This document shows positions 4,725-5,736 of a stretch of DNA of 5,736 bases, piece by piece. Origin of the DNA: Candidatus Omnitrophota bacterium (GTDB lineage Bacteria; Omnitrophota; Koll11; Zapsychrales; Aceulaceae); contig JAOZRJ010000109.1 in NCBI GenBank assembly GCA_029931885.1, positions 1 through 5,736 on the forward strand, written 5' to 3'. Each line of letters starts with the position of its first letter. Position 1 is the first letter of the stretch. The position numbers and the translations under genes are program-made. Below the pieces are notes generated by a model, which saw only the letters and a program-made list of their open reading frames with translations, was not told the DNA's origin and did not search any database.

Positions 4725-5736
4725 ATGGCAAAGATCAATAAAAATATTAAGAAAATTGAAAAAACAAAGAGTCAAGGCATGGCAAAGGTTAGTTTAGGTA
4801 AAGAAACGTATGATTTTCCTATTATAATCGGTAAGGAGAACGAAAAAGCCATTGATATTCGAAGCTTGCGGCTAAAAACTGGATACATTACTTTTGATCC
4901 TGGTTTTGCTAATACAGGATCTTGCGTAAGTGATATTACCTATATTGATGGAGAAAAGGGAATCTTAAGGTATCGAGGCATTCCTATTGAGCAGCTTGCA
5001 GAGAATTCATCTTTTATCGAAACAGCGTATTTATTAATGTTTGGCGACCTTCCTACGCAAAAACAGCTTAAGAGGCTTTCCGATAAATTCACTACGCATG
5101 CTATGATTCATGAAGATATGAAAAACTTTTTTAACGGATATCCTGCTTCTGGGCATCCAATGGGAATTCTTTCTGCTATGATTTGTTCTTTATCAGCATA
5201 TTATCCGGAGTTCGAAAAGGATAAGCTCAGCGAAAGAGATTTTGAAACAGTTGCCATTGAGTTAATTTCGAAGATTAGAACAATTGCAGCTTTTTCATAC
5301 AAAAAGAATGCCGGAGAGCCATTTGTTTATCCTCGCTCTGATCTTAAATTTATTCCGAACTTTTTAAACATGATGTTTGCTTCACCAAACCGTGAATATA
5401 AAATAGAAAATGATGTTGTTAATGCTCTTCAGACGCTTTTTATTTTACACGCCGATCATGAACAAAATTGCGGCACATCAACCGTTCGCATGGTGGGAAG
5501 CTCCTTAGCTAATCTTTTTGCGGCTATCTCGGCAGGTATTGGTGCTCTTTGGGGTCCTTTGCATGGTGGAGCCAATCAACATGTTACAGAAATGCTTAAA
5601 AAAATTGAACATTCAGGCGGCGATGTGAAGAAATTTATCAAAAAAGTTAAGGACCGAGATAGCAATATTAAATTAATGGGCTTTGGTCATCGTGTTTATA
5701 AAAATTTTGATCCTCGCGCTCGCATTATCAAAGAAC
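4725..5736 (+). CDS. gltA: Citrate synthase (GltA-type), 5' part; 3' end outside window
   Basis: Citrate synthase condenses oxaloacetate with acetyl-CoA to form citrate, the entry step of the TCA cycle, in the cytoplasm. The frame is open from the ATG at 4725 to the right edge (337 residues of roughly 430-450 expected). It follows E. coli GltA closely: FDPGFANTGSC (58-67), IDGEKGILRYRG (74-85), PFVYPRSDL (199-207), LHADHEQNCGTSTVR (241-255), WGPLHGGAN (276-284) and GFGHRVYKNFDPRA (319-332). The active-site His residues (H280, equivalent to E. coli H264; H322, equivalent to H305) and the substrate-binding Arg of DPRA (R331) are present. The catalytic Asp (D362 in E. coli) lies beyond the edge. 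There is an 18-residue Lys-rich extension (MAKINKNIKKIEKTKSQG) before a second Met at codon 19, where the family-like N-terminus begins. The gene has its own promoter and is separate from the signalling cluster in function. Methylcitrate synthase is less likely, since those are usually shorter and lack this N-terminal domain. Confidence 0.95.
   Translation, partial: MAKINKNIKKIEKTKSQGMAKVSLGKETYDFPIIIGKENEKAIDIRSLRLKTGYITFDPGFANTGSCVSDITYIDGEKGILRYRGIPIEQLAENSSFIETAYLLMFGDLPTQKQLKRLSDKFTTHAMIHEDMKNFFNGYPASGHPMGILSAMICSLSAYYPEFEKDKLSERDFETVAIELISKIRTIAAFSYKKNAGEPFVYPRSDLKFIPNFLNMMFASPNREYKIENDVVNALQTLFILHADHEQNCGTSTVRMVGSSLANLFAAISAGIGALWGPLHGGANQHVTEMLKKIEHSGGDVKKFIKKVKDRDSNIKLMGFGHRVYKNFDPRARIIKE

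Noticed and set aside
1..5736. CRISPR arrays, tRNA or rRNA genes, insertion sequences, phage or defence genes
   Set aside because: No spaced direct repeats, no RNA gene signatures, no transposase or integrase motifs and no terminal inverted repeats were seen; nearly all of the window is accounted for by conserved signalling and metabolic genes.

Overview
The window is AT-rich bacterial DNA, coding almost throughout on the + strand. It holds a tightly packed signal-transduction gene cluster (about 1-4613), a 111-base spacer with a promoter, and the 5' part of a citrate synthase gene that runs off the right edge. Shine-Dalgarno sites are of the AGAAGGA/AAGGAG type. No transmembrane segment or signal peptide is visible in any product, so everything encoded here looks cytoplasmic. 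The mix of HD-GYP, CheX-like, hybrid-kinase and Hpt proteins plus a GltA-type citrate synthase suggests a free-living or environmental Gram-negative-type bacterium. The sequence alone does not fix the phylum; a deltaproteobacterial-like or Omnitrophota-like lineage is only a guess.

Region 1 (1-4613) holds six genes in one direction, with gaps of 2, -14 (overlap), 25, 23 and 15 bases, and is almost certainly an operon. In order: (i) the C-terminal part of an HD-GYP cyclic-di-GMP phosphodiesterase, probably a REC-HD-GYP response regulator whose front lies outside the window; (ii) a soluble 736-residue hybrid histidine kinase; (iii) a CheY-like single-domain response regulator; (iv) a CheX-family protein; (v) a free-standing Hpt phosphotransfer protein; (vi) a second single-domain response regulator. 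All the parts of a multistep His-Asp-His-Asp phosphorelay are present: kinase H228, C-terminal receiver D668, Hpt H62, then D60 and/or D55 of the two receivers. The likely output is cyclic-di-GMP turnover through the HD-GYP protein, or an unlinked target. No CheA, CheW or MCP gene is seen here, so this is not an ordinary chemotaxis operon.

The most striking feature is a repeated pattern of intact-looking folds that have lost their key residue. The kinase N-terminus resembles a CheA P1/Hpt domain but has Tyr (Y70) in place of the phosphorylated His. Its first receiver lacks one of the paired acidic residues and the conserved Lys. Its H-box lacks the near-invariant Pro. The CheX-like protein has Thr in place of the catalytic Glu of ExxN. 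In two cases an intact version exists beside the degenerate one: the free Hpt protein and the second receiver. This suggests a relay in which degenerate modules have become docking or regulatory parts.

Region 2 (4614-4724) is a short AT-rich spacer with a perfect TATAAT -10 element and a good Shine-Dalgarno site. I see no convincing intrinsic terminator. Region 3 (4725-5736) is the first 337 residues of citrate synthase (gltA), a housekeeping TCA-cycle gene with its own promoter and probably functionally unrelated to the relay.
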